From Antedon mediterranea (lineage: Eukaryota; Echinodermata; Crinoidea; Comatulida; Antedonidae), in NCBI RefSeq assembly GCF_964355755.1, contig NC_092677.1, positions 687,001-751,000 of the forward strand: DNA of 64,000 nt. The letters run 5' to 3'. The position numbers and the translations under genes were made by a program. The stretch's first letter is position 1. Each line of letters opens with the position of its first letter. The notes beneath the pieces were generated by a model. It worked only from the letters and a program-made list of their open reading frames with translations, was not told where the DNA came from and made no database searches. Below, in pieces: positions 11,401 to 20,397 of this stretch.

Positions 11401-14400
11401 TATTTTAAAAAATAATAATAAGATATACTGTGTATAATTATCATATTGCGTATACAGTACTTTTCACCATAAAGTTTAAAAAAAAAGGTTTAGCCCGGGC
11501 TCGAACCAGGTACCTTCTGCGTATTGAGCAAACGTGATAACCACTACGCCAAGAAGCCGCATATAACCATATAACTACATAACTCTGTGGTGTGTGTCAC
11601 ACATTGTGGATTCTTAATTAAACAAATTAATTAACAAAAAATTAAAAATCCGGCTCTATAGCTTTGAGGACATGTCCCTGTAGTATGTTCATGCCAAATC
11701 CCAGCTCAATACTACAACTAATAAGGGAGGAGTAGTACTTTAAAAATCGCACTTTTTACTCAATAGTGTCCAGATGGTGGAGGAGAAAATGAGTAAGTAC
11801 TAGACTCGGGTACCCCGAGTAAAAATATACAATAACCTTAGTAAATTTTAAATAAAAAGATGGTTTACAAAATGCTAAAAACAGAAACAAGCAATTACTG
11901 TAACTTTAAGTGCATTTACTGTTTTTGCAGATGATCTGGATGTGTTCAGAACAATTACCATCAATATCAAGAGGTGGGAAAAGCAAAGTCTACGATGCTT
12001 TTCATTACATTTTACAACACAAGCCAGTGAGTACTTGTTAAACGTTTTTATAATTCCATCATTAAATTGCAATAGATCTATACAAAATTTGTGTTTCATT
12101 CTTTGTAAAATACTCTTAGTATATGCAAATATTATATCTCAAAATTGAAACACAGTATGTGATTATACATTAAATGAGCCCCAATAAAATTTCATCTTCT
12201 CCTTTACTTCTCACAAGATTACTGTTGTATAAAATACCCTTTTCACAGCAGCATAATTTTGTATCTGGAGATCAAACCTGGTTAAAAACGATTTATTTTC
12301 TGCATACGTGGAAATGTGGAAGTTAAATAAGAAAAGAAGGAAGGCAACTGGGAAATGCCTTTAGCTCACACATTTTGTAAACTTGTAATGTGCAGTATAC
12401 CAAATTGAAATTTAAACCATCTGATCAAAAACAAGCGTGCATTGTTGATCAGTATATTGACAAGGTGATTAAAGATACAAAATTGTAGTGTTTATTATGT
12501 GATAAATAATAGACTAAAGTACGGAGGATTTGTGATAAATTTATATTTTTCAGCTTTTTATACTGTATTTTTATATTTTTCAGGCTGGGACAGATGTTGA
12601 CAGCTTTGCATCAGGAAAAGACCAGACTTATGCACAGCCATTTATCCTTGCATTGGGTGATGTTAAAGAACCTACAGAGTTTTTTTTATTATTGTTGATG
12701 CATTCCTGGTAGTAGCGCAATTTTTAAAATTCATTATAATTATATTTAATGTCCATTTGCCAGTCCGCTTGTGACCTTTTTCAATTTCTTTGAAGGTCTC
12801 TTATACGAAATTACAACAAACATCAAACCAACTGTTAGGGAGTTATATTCCCATCTTATTCGCGATGATGAGTAACTGTGATGAAATGTTTTTGATGAAT
12901 TAAATTACCTCTTAATTATGCATTATGTATAGAGAAGAGATTTGCTTTTCAAAATAAACAAATTAATATAGCTCAATGTCGGTTTCATTTATTTGGTTGT
13001 GCACAATTGTGTTTTAAATGCATGTTTTTAAGGCTACTACCAAGTTTGGGATCTCAGAAGCAGCCTTGCAGACAGAAGATACAAGTAGAACAAGAATATG
13101 CTAAAAATACCACTCCTAAAAAAGAGTGGTTTCCTTTCACTCTTTTATGAGTTGATTATTTTCACTCTTTTTGAAAGAGTGGGTCACTTTCACTCTTTTA
13201 TGAGTGTATTATTTCCACTCTTGTTTAAAGAGTGATGAAAATGTTCACTCTTTTTAGAGTTGGTTTCACTCACTTTAGAGTGATTTGGTGACCACTCTTT
13301 TTTTCACTCCAAAACGAGTTGTCCCTCAGTTAACTCTTTGAAAGAGTGGAAGTTCACTCTAGTTTGAGTGGTTTCTCACTCTTTTACATTAAGAGAGACA
13401 ACACGTTTATACTCCACTGAAATTCATCTGGATTCTTTCCTACCCCTGGAAAACGAAGAAGACGAAGAAGAAAAAGCAGACGACGACGACAACAACAATA
13501 ATATAGATTATTTCTTAAATGTTATAGATTTAGATAAACCTGTAATTATCTTTACGACACTTGTAACTGAAGGAGATAAAGTCGTCATGACCTGTGTTGT
13601 GGATTCTAGTCCAGAAGCTATGTGCAACTTTATAAAAGATGATGACGTACTACCACACATTGGTTCGTGTACATTTACAATTCCATCAGTAAGTCGTACT
13701 GATGATGGACGTTATGAGTGCGAGGCGGATAATGGTGTTGGTAACAAACAGAAAAGTGACAATAGAAACCTAGATGTACTATGTACGTATACAATGATAA
13801 TTTCATGTTTTTGGAATAATATTCATTTAGTTGGAGATTCATTAATGTTTGCATTTGGGATGTTCCGGGATGTAATCATGGCCGGACAAAATATAGGTTT
13901 TATACTTTTCCAACAATAATTTACCTACATTTAGGTATAAAAAATTAAGTATATAAAATCAACAACTTTTTTTTTTTTTCTATTTTAGATAAGCCTGAGG
14001 TTAATTTAAATGATCAGATTGTTTCTCCTGGTGAGACTTTTACAATAACATCTACTGTAACAGCTAATCCTTCTGATGTCACTTATCTATGGACTACTGA
14101 TCTTCCTGGAAATGAAGATGTAGTCAAGAATGGACCAACATTTACATTGAAAGTATCGGAATTAGAAGTTGATGGCACTGTTTATTTGGTTAATGTGACA
14201 ATTATGAACATCATTGGAACAACAACGGATTCAGCTAAACTTACAATATCTGGTAAGAATTTAAGTGAAATTAAAACTTTGAGGAATATGTTCGATTTAT
14301 TATCTACTGGATATAACTCTGAACTGTAATTATGATTTTGTACTATAACTCTCTAAGTTGTGATACCATACTATTTTATAGAATACATATCTATAATATA

Positions 14401-16611
14401 ATCTTAATTAATTTCCTGAAACGTAATTTTTTTACAATAGTAATAAAGCATGATATGAGTAATGAAATCTGATTGATGGACTTGTTATTGCAGGTACATA
14501 ATAGTGATTAACTTGTGATTTTTCTAAAACATAATTATAAATAAATTGTTAAGCATGTGATTGTCACGATTTGTTGCCCACATTTGGGTTGAAAACATAA
14601 TAGTACTATTATAGAATCATTATCCGTCGATCTAATGATTGTGCTAATTTATACCGTACTGTAATAACTATACAAAAGCAGTTATTCAGGAATCTGAAAA
14701 GTTTTAATTAATTAATTAATGATTAATGACATTGATCAAGATTATCTTTTAATTATCTAATATTTAATTATTTATTTTTCACTACTTTTATAATGAGTTC
14801 ATTATTTAATATTGAATAATACATTATGTCCATATTAATTCATGTCTTAAAATACAGAATAACAATTTATTTTTCTATGATTTATTGCCATGAAAAAAAA
14901 CCCCCAAAACTATTAAAAAGAATAATTAGGTTTTTAAGGAATACAAAAATCACAATACCGGTAAGCATTGTTAAATCAATTGCCACTGATTCTCTGAGTA
15001 TGTCTTCTTCACTTATCCGTTTAGATAATGTACATTTGCTTGTTTTGGCTGTATTTTTCAGTTACAAGCAGCATTAGATCAACGGTTTCAACAAATACCA
15101 CAATACTAATTACAGGTAAGCTTCGTTAATTATTTCAATTGAATTCATGTATGATACCAACCTTTCTTGTTAAAATCAAAACCCGAAGGAATTTATTTCC
15201 TTATTATTAAATTAGTATTCAAATCATTTAAAATGTCAAACTTTTTTAGTCTGAAGGACCCTGTTCCCGATATGTTCTAGTACTCTAGGCGTTGATTACA
15301 GTTCTGATGATGAGAAATGTATTCTCGAAACATGTCACGATTACGAGTTTTATTTTAATTAGGCCTATATAACATACTTACATGAGTTTTATCATACAAA
15401 TGGCAATGTGCTTACAACGACCAATTTCACAATATTGTACCAGATTTCGATAAACTGTAGGCCTACTTTGAAATTAATTTAAATATAACAAATGTTCTAT
15501 ACTATTTTTTTTTGTATTTTACTACTACATTTGATATTGAATTAACAAATGACCGAATTGATATATGCTAAAATAAATTAGTGAGATGTATGTATCACTT
15601 TTAGAGTCATGCAACAGTATTGGTCTGACCATTGGAATACTCTTTTTTGGCATCTTTATTGGTATCGTAGGATTGTATATTGGACAAATTATTCACAAAA
15701 AGATAAGGAAGGTTTGTTAATTGTTATGAAAACTTTACTTTAGTATTTTTATAATGCTACAAAACATGCAAACTTGTGACAATAATCGAAGACTCTCATG
15801 TGATACAAAGTAATATAATGGTAATGATTTCTAGTCAAATCTTTTGAAATAATTTACATGATGACATGATGGTTATTGTTGGTTTTCGATGAACACAATT
15901 TCTTTTCGAGGGAAAACGTATTCTATGATTTGCATCATTTTCCTTTAAAATATATTGAAATAAATAGAAAAATGAAAGGCATAGAGGATGACTACAGTAA
16001 TAACATAGTCCCCTAATTATTTCCATTTAGAAGTCGATGTCAAAGAAACAAAACGCAGACAAAAGGAAAGAAGATGTAAGTATTGATCTGTGAAATACAA
16101 TCTAAAGATGACAGACAAAACGATTCAAATAACATGATATATCACACTCATTGTTTAAAGAATAAACTAAATTAAAATGAGTGATTTAGTCTAATTTGAC
16201 TCCCGACTAAACGTACTGTTAAACTCTCTGGACCAAATAATTGTATTATTAAAAGATTTAATTGGTAGAACCATTGGAAAGAAAATTATTTTTTCTCATT
16301 AACGGCAAAATGGAAAATTCAAACTTAAATAGACCGGGTCTAATTTGATTCCGATTAAATGTAAGTCTACGTTTACAATTCCAATTTATTGTATTAAGAG
16401 TTTAGTACAATTCCTTTATTTGCCACAAGAAAAAATGGTTTCTGATTTAAGTTAACAATTATTTTCTTATTTACAGACTTACATGGATTATGTAGTAGAC
16501 CCTAGCCAGCAAAATCAAACCTATCAAGATTTACAATGCAGGCCTAACGAACAAGAATCGGCTTATGTTAATGTTAAGGCTGGAAATAAGAAAAAGAAAG
16601 CGAAAATATGA
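8394..16611 (+). CDS. Gene B: three-Ig transmembrane receptor with tyrosine-motif tail
   Basis: Predicted cell-surface receptor. Exons: 8394-8442 (candidate leader), 9118-9441, 13534-13782, 13989-14252 (Ig 1-3), 15062-15115 (Ser/Thr stalk), 15605-15711 (TM), 16031-16075 (basic linker), 16477-16611 (tail and stop). Phases chain correctly: 1 up to the TM exon, then 0. The TM segment is about 25 residues (IGLTIGILFFGIFIGIVG and on) followed by HKKIRK. The tail has TYQDL and, 10 residues after YQDL, SAYVNV. The latter fits the ITIM consensus (S/I/V/L-x-Y-x-x-I/V/L) and the Grb2 SH2 pattern YxN. Intron 2 holds a 3.9 kb transposon. A lectin, adhesion or immune role is not shown by sequence; ligand unknown. 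The first exon is the least certain part. Confidence 0.83.
9118..9441 (+). CDS. Gene B exon 2, Ig domain 1
   Basis: 324 bases, phase 1-1, acceptor ccgcag and donor gtaagt. Contains ITCNIV, VRWSN and SGTYECSV. Differs from gene A exon 2 mainly at amino-acid-changing sites. Confidence 0.88.
9776..9840 (+). promoter_or_regulatory. GC/CpG-rich patch before the transposon ORF start
   Basis: A short CpG-rich stretch (cccgcgcccaggccggccg and nearby) in very AT-rich surroundings, directly upstream of the ATG at 9848. A promoter of the element's own gene is a reasonable guess. Confidence 0.35.
10317..10480. repeat. AGGCCTAG-rich palindromic cluster
   Basis: Dense run of overlapping TAGGCCTA, CTAGGCC and GCTAGC words. 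Low-complexity and self-complementary; lies inside the 3.9 kb transposon. Confidence 0.6.
10817..11060 (-). repeat. tRNA-derived SINE, copy 1
   Basis: Minus-strand tRNA-like head (reverse of the block ending CCACCGAGCTTGCGCTGATG) and a body with the reverse of GATGTTTTTCCCAACTCTGAC. The same family as 43081-43318 and 43327-43462; the B-box region is damaged here. Confidence 0.65.
11206..11276 (-). tRNA. tRNA-Val(AAC)-like sequence
   Basis: Minus strand, 71 bases. Acceptor arms GGTTTCG and CGAAACC pair fully. The anticodon stem TCTGC/GCAGA encloses loop TTAACAC (anticodon AAC), and the T loop is GGTTCGA with one mismatch in the stem. The D arm GTAGTGTAGTGGTT is typical of tRNA-Val. It lies inside repeat R2, so it may be a tRNA-derived copy and not a working gene. 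Confidence 0.5.
11487..11558 (-). pseudogene. Degenerate tRNA-like sequence
   Basis: Resembles the copy at 11206-11276 (GCGTAGTGGTTATCACG, GGTTCGAGCC), but the acceptor arms mispair and base 33 is C, so it is unlikely to be functional. Confidence 0.5.
13534..13782 (+). CDS. Gene B exon 3, Ig domain 2
   Basis: 249 bases, phase 1-1, donor gtacgt. Contains VMTCVVD and DDGRYECEADNG. Extra cysteines in AMCNF and GSCTF could form a second disulphide; gene A keeps only the second of them. Confidence 0.87.
13989..14252 (+). CDS. Gene B exon 4, Ig domain 3 without core cysteines
   Basis: 264 bases, phase 1-1, donor gtaaga. YLWTTDLPGNED is retained, but the usual Ig cysteine positions hold other residues. 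Five codons longer than the gene A counterpart. Confidence 0.85.
15062..15115 (+). CDS. Gene B exon 5, stalk
   Basis: 54 bases, phase 1-1: VTSSIRSTVSTNTTILIT. Ser/Thr-rich, typical of an O-glycosylated membrane-proximal stalk. Confidence 0.7.
15605..15711 (+). CDS. Gene B exon 6, transmembrane segment
   Basis: 107 bases, phase 1-0, acceptor ttttag and donor gtttgt. ESCNS, then a long hydrophobic run, then HKKIRK (stop-transfer). The NTGL/NSIGL-type start is shared with gene C. Confidence 0.82.
16031..16075 (+). CDS. Gene B exon 7, basic juxtamembrane linker
   Basis: 45 bases, phase 0-0: KSMSKKQNADKRKED, acceptor atttag and donor gtaagt. Confidence 0.72.
16477..16611 (+). CDS. Gene B exon 8, cytoplasmic tail with tyrosine motifs
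   Basis: Phase 0 acceptor tttacag, ending in TGA. Contains TYMDYVVD, NQTYQDLQ and ESAYVNVKAG, then a lysine-rich end (GNKKKKAKI). YQDL and YVNV are 10 residues apart, within ITAM-like spacing, though the last position is V and not I/L. Confidence 0.8.
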   Translation, partial: TYMDYVVDPSQQNQTYQDLQCRPNEQESAYVNVKAGNKKKKAKI

Positions 16612-16900
16612 ACAATCGAATACATAAAATGTAAGCTTTATTAACGCTTAAACAAGAATATTTATTGTACATCTATATAAGCATTGTTATGTTTTCTTTG
16701 ATGTGATCGAGTGGAATCATTGCATTCCGCCAAAATACATACAAGCAATTTATTATGGACACACACACACACGTTAATGCAATAGATTCTAATAATTAAT
16801 AATCTTATTAATAGAAATTACATTATTTAATTAATAGTAGTTAACTACAATTGGTGTTTAATTAATTTGTTTGTAATTATTATAGCACACTAATGGTCCT

Positions 16901-17320
16901 AACGGTCATTGTGTTTATCATCATCTTTTATTGTAACATTACTTAAAGTGTACCGTACGAATTGTGTCATATTACGTCATGGTTATAATTACTGCTTTGC
17001 CAATTAACGGTCATTGTGTTTATCATCATCTTTTACTGTAACATTACTTAAAGTGTACCGTACGAATTGTGTCATATTACGTCATGGTTATAATTACTGC
17101 TTTGCCAATTAACGGTCATTGTGTTTATCATCATCTTTTATTGTAACATTACTTAAAGTGTACCGTACGAATTGTGTCATATTACGTCATGGTTATAATT
17201 ACTGCTTTGCCAATTAACGGTCATTGTGTTTATCATCATCTTTTATTGTAACATTACTTAAAGTGTACCGTACGAATTGTGTCATATTACGTCATGGTTA
17301 TAATTACTGCTTTGCCAATT
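16901..17320 (+). repeat. Tandem repeat, exactly four 105-bp units
   Basis: Units start at 16901, 17006, 17111 and 17216 with AACGGTCATTGTGTTTATCA. Copies are nearly identical (one visible T/C difference). It lies about 290 bases past gene B's stop codon, possibly inside its 3' UTR. Confidence 0.9.
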
Positions 17321-18344
17321 AGTTTAGGTTTAGTTAGGGTATACATTTTGATTTACTTAAAGTTAAGTGAAATTTTAATTTAGTTCAATCTAATGCTGCT
17401 TGTGTAAATTCATACACATATGTATACAACATTTGGTTGTTATTATTACAGTAATGATTAATTGTAATTATTTAAATGGTACTAAAGCTGTGATGACGTT
17501 ATTTGCAACTTGTTCTAAAAATGATAGGATTCTTTTATATCGAAATAGCCTTATTAGTTAATGATATACTTTAAACTCTTAATTGAGTTATATTCTGAAT
17601 TAAAATATCGGTAATATTAATTGTCTTGTTTCGTACTTTTACAATTCACTTTCTTCTTTTTTTTCTTTGTGTAAATTCTACAAAGGATCATTCATGCAGT
17701 AGGTTAAATATATTTATCTTAAGTAAGATAAATATATTTTGGTAAGCTAAAAGCCTCTATTATACCAATATTGTTATTTACATAGAAAAGTGCACGAACA
17801 TAGACATATAAGCGGAAACATTGTACGGTGTATTATTGCACCATAGCGGAAATAACAACATTTGACTAAGTATCGACTTAGGTATTACTAGACGGTATAC
17901 TAAGGACGATAATGAGACTTTTACTTCCTTGTAATCTAAATATTCTGTTTATGTGAAATGAACCATTGCTTCATTTAAATGCTCATACTTAGTTTTTAGT
18001 TAACATAAACCAGTATACTAGAAGTATTATGTGTAGGCCTATTTGTAATGGACCCTGACGTCACGCGGGAACTCATGTATATATTGCAATATGCCATAAA
18101 AAGCAGACGAGTGGGTTATGGGTCGAGGAAACAGTTAATAATAATATAAATAATATTTATAATAAATAAATAATTATATATAAATCCAAAGGCAAGTTAC
18201 TGAAAATAATGACAATGCTGTTGGTATCAGTGGTTGGATCTCAATGAGATACAAAATAAAAAAAAGCTAAAAGCTAAATAAAAACGATAAAGTAAAACAG
18301 GCAGACAAATTAGAAGAGCTTTCGGGAAACACTAGCCCTTCATC

Positions 18345-18414
18345 AGTGCAAATATATATATATATATATATATATAAATCAAACTTATTTAAATTTAACT
18401 TATTTGATCTTGAT

Positions 18415-18489
<75 letters not shown>
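18345..18489. repeat. (TA)n microsatellite, two blocks
   Basis: TA runs at about 18351-18376 and 18420-18489, separated by an AT-rich spacer. Confidence 0.9.
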
Positions 18490-18496
<7 letters not shown>

Positions 18497-19205
18497 GTAA
18501 TCTGGTATTACATATAAGCCTAGCATAACAAAAGATCAGGCCTACTGTATTTGTTTACGTACCTAGGACTCTGACTCGAGTTTGACTCATTAACTGGGAC
18601 GAGACTAATTGTCACGCATTACCAAGATTAACGATTGGTTTGCCGTTTAAATTGACAACGATGTGACGGGTAGTAACACCTTCTGTGCTCATAAACTGTT
18701 CTAAAAAGCCACAAAATAGAAGGATAGAAAGTTAAAAAGGCCATATACATGGTTGCAGTCGCGTGCTCAAGTTAGTGTTTACCAACCGACCGACATAGTG
18801 GGGTGTAGAGACTAAAACAGAAATGGAAAATATGCGAACAGTAGAAGCGGTTTAATAACCTTATGATCAAACAATGAAGATCTACGTTCAACCATTAAAA
18901 AAAATGATATCATTAATTAAAATGACCATATCCTGTATTATACATTAATATAATAAATGATTATTTACCTCTACCATCAATGTTAGTACTGCATGTCACT
19001 TTTCTATTGAGTAAAGGACTATACGTGTGCCTTAAGTAAACGCTTGCATGTAATTCAGAACTACAGATAACAACAAGACAAATAGTACAATACCACCAAT
19101 AGGCTGTGCTCACCTGTATATGCAAATGACGACATAAAGATAGAAAGTTAGCATGACTGTAACTATATATAGATTTGGTTCAAATTTCTGAAAAGTAGTC
19201 AAGTT

Positions 19206-20150
19206 TTAATAATGAAAGAAAAATGATGATGAACAGACGAACAAACAATGAACGTATGATAGACAAACGATTAAAAAAAGGAGATATAATACACAACGAA
19301 GAAAATATACAAGAATGGATGAATGACTACACATAGTAATGACGGTACAGTCATTGATAAACAGACGGATAAACAATATAAACGAACAAATATACGGAAT
19401 GAACGACGGACAAATGATTGAAAAAACGGAGATATAATACACAACGAAGAAAATAATACTAACGGATGAATGAATACACGAAGTAATGACGGTACAGTCA
19501 TTGATAAACAGACAACAATATAAACGAACAAATATACGGAATGAACGACGGATAAACGATTGAAAAAACGGAGATATAATACACAACGAAGAAAATAATA
19601 CTAACGGATGAATGAATAGGCCTACACGAAGTAATGACGGTACAGTCATTGATAAACAGACAACAATATAAACGAACAAATATACGGAATGAACGACGGA
19701 TAAACGATTGAAAAAAACGGAGATATAATACACAACGAAGAAAATAATACTAACGGATGAATGAATACACGAAGTAATGACGGTACAGTCATTGATAAAC
19801 AGACAACAATATAAACGAACAAATATACGGAATGAACGACGGATAAACGATTGAAAAAAACGGAGATATAATACACAACGAAGAAAATAATACTAACGGA
19901 TGAATGAATACACGAAGTAATGACGGTACAGTCATTGATAAACAGACAACAATATCAACGAACAAATATACGGAATGAACGACGGACAAGATTGAAAAAA
20001 ACGGTGATATAATACACAACGAAGAAATAAATATACTAGTGGATCAACAAATACGAAGTAATGATGGTACAACCATTGGTGAACAAACGGAGAAACAATA
20101 CACAAATGAACAAACGAACACAAAAATGAACGAGTGAGAGAACGAAAATA
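19206..20150. repeat. Minisatellite with 143-bp period
   Basis: Repeated unit containing GTAATGACGGTACAGTCATT and CACAACGAAGAAAATA. The frame of the minus-strand open reading recurs at 143-base steps (for example 19646, 19789, 19932). Long ORFs here are repeat artefacts. Confidence 0.88.
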
Positions 20151-20354
20151 TTAATCATTATTTAAATAATACTATTTTCGCAATTTATATCCGTGTTGAT
20201 AAAAACAAATAGAATGCCTATCCAAAGGTCGAATAACAGTTATAATTATCTTGTTTGTAAATTTGCACTTACAAATGGTGTTATATGCAGCATGAACGTG
20301 TTCAAAGTGGACAAGTTAGTGACGATTTTATTGAAGGTAAAAAAGAATTGAAAA

Positions 20355-20397
20355 ATGTACATTGTTTGCTTGTTGTCCTGTATTATCTCAGTTTTTG
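20355..20397 (+). CDS. Gene C exon 1, signal peptide
   Basis: MYIVCLLSCIISVF plus one base, donor gtaagt, phase 1. Hydrophobic leader of the same coding length as gene A exon 1. Confidence 0.82.

Larger units (their letters stand above)
11117..11826 (+). repeat. Dispersed repeat R2, copy 1
   Basis: Begins ACAAGCACGAATGTGCAATA and ends GACTCGGGTACCCCGAGT. Shares CCGGCTCTATAGCTTTGAGG and the following CCAAATCCCAGCTCAATACT with a second copy at 29786-30497. The middle contains two tRNA-like sequences. Confidence 0.6.
9848..12875 (+). pseudogene. Spliced cargo gene of the transposon, apparently broken
   Basis: Possible exons: 9848-9911 (MEEFLHQIFGEQDQHLIRIF, phase 1 out), 10677-10754 (phase 1-1, GCGFKMLIKWKPYYHPKF and on), 11931-12026 (phase 1-1, RTITINIKRWEKQS and on), an open piece near 12387-12488, 12584-12712 (SFASGKDQTYAQPFILALG, ending in a stop) and 12795-12875 (GLLYEITTNIKPTVRELYSH). 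The KDQT--QPFIL--G block followed by Y-I-------VREL resembles an uncharacterised family seen in fish and invertebrates (motif memory). The later pieces do not join in one frame, so the gene looks broken or has missed exons. Confidence 0.4.
9530..13397 (+). mobile_element. 3.9 kb DNA transposon with CACTC-rich ends, in gene B intron 2
   Basis: Inverted ends of about 15 bp (CTCTCTTAATGTAAA and its inverse), flanked inward by many GAGTG/CACTC motifs in both orientations (9.54-9.75 and 13.1-13.38 kb). Gene A's matching intron is only about 314 bases, close to gene B's intron without this element, so it is an insertion. It contains spliced ORF remnants, a SINE, a tRNA-like sequence and another repeat. 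No clear target-site duplication was found; superfamily unknown. Confidence 0.7.
17321..20354. other. Spacer between genes B and C
   Basis: Contains the TA microsatellite and the 143-bp minisatellite. The rest has no recognised exon. It presumably includes the gene C promoter just before 20355. Confidence 0.5.

Noticed and set aside
18180-18350. Possible Penelope-like tail (GGGAAACACTAGCCCTTCAT)
   Set aside because: Only a short familiar motif; no coding or terminal evidence.
18346-18528. ORF of alternating Ile/Tyr
   Set aside because: It is the translation of a TA microsatellite.
19206-20123. Long minus-strand ORFs (up to 175 codons)
   Set aside because: They lie wholly inside the 143-bp minisatellite and repeat with its period; no domain.
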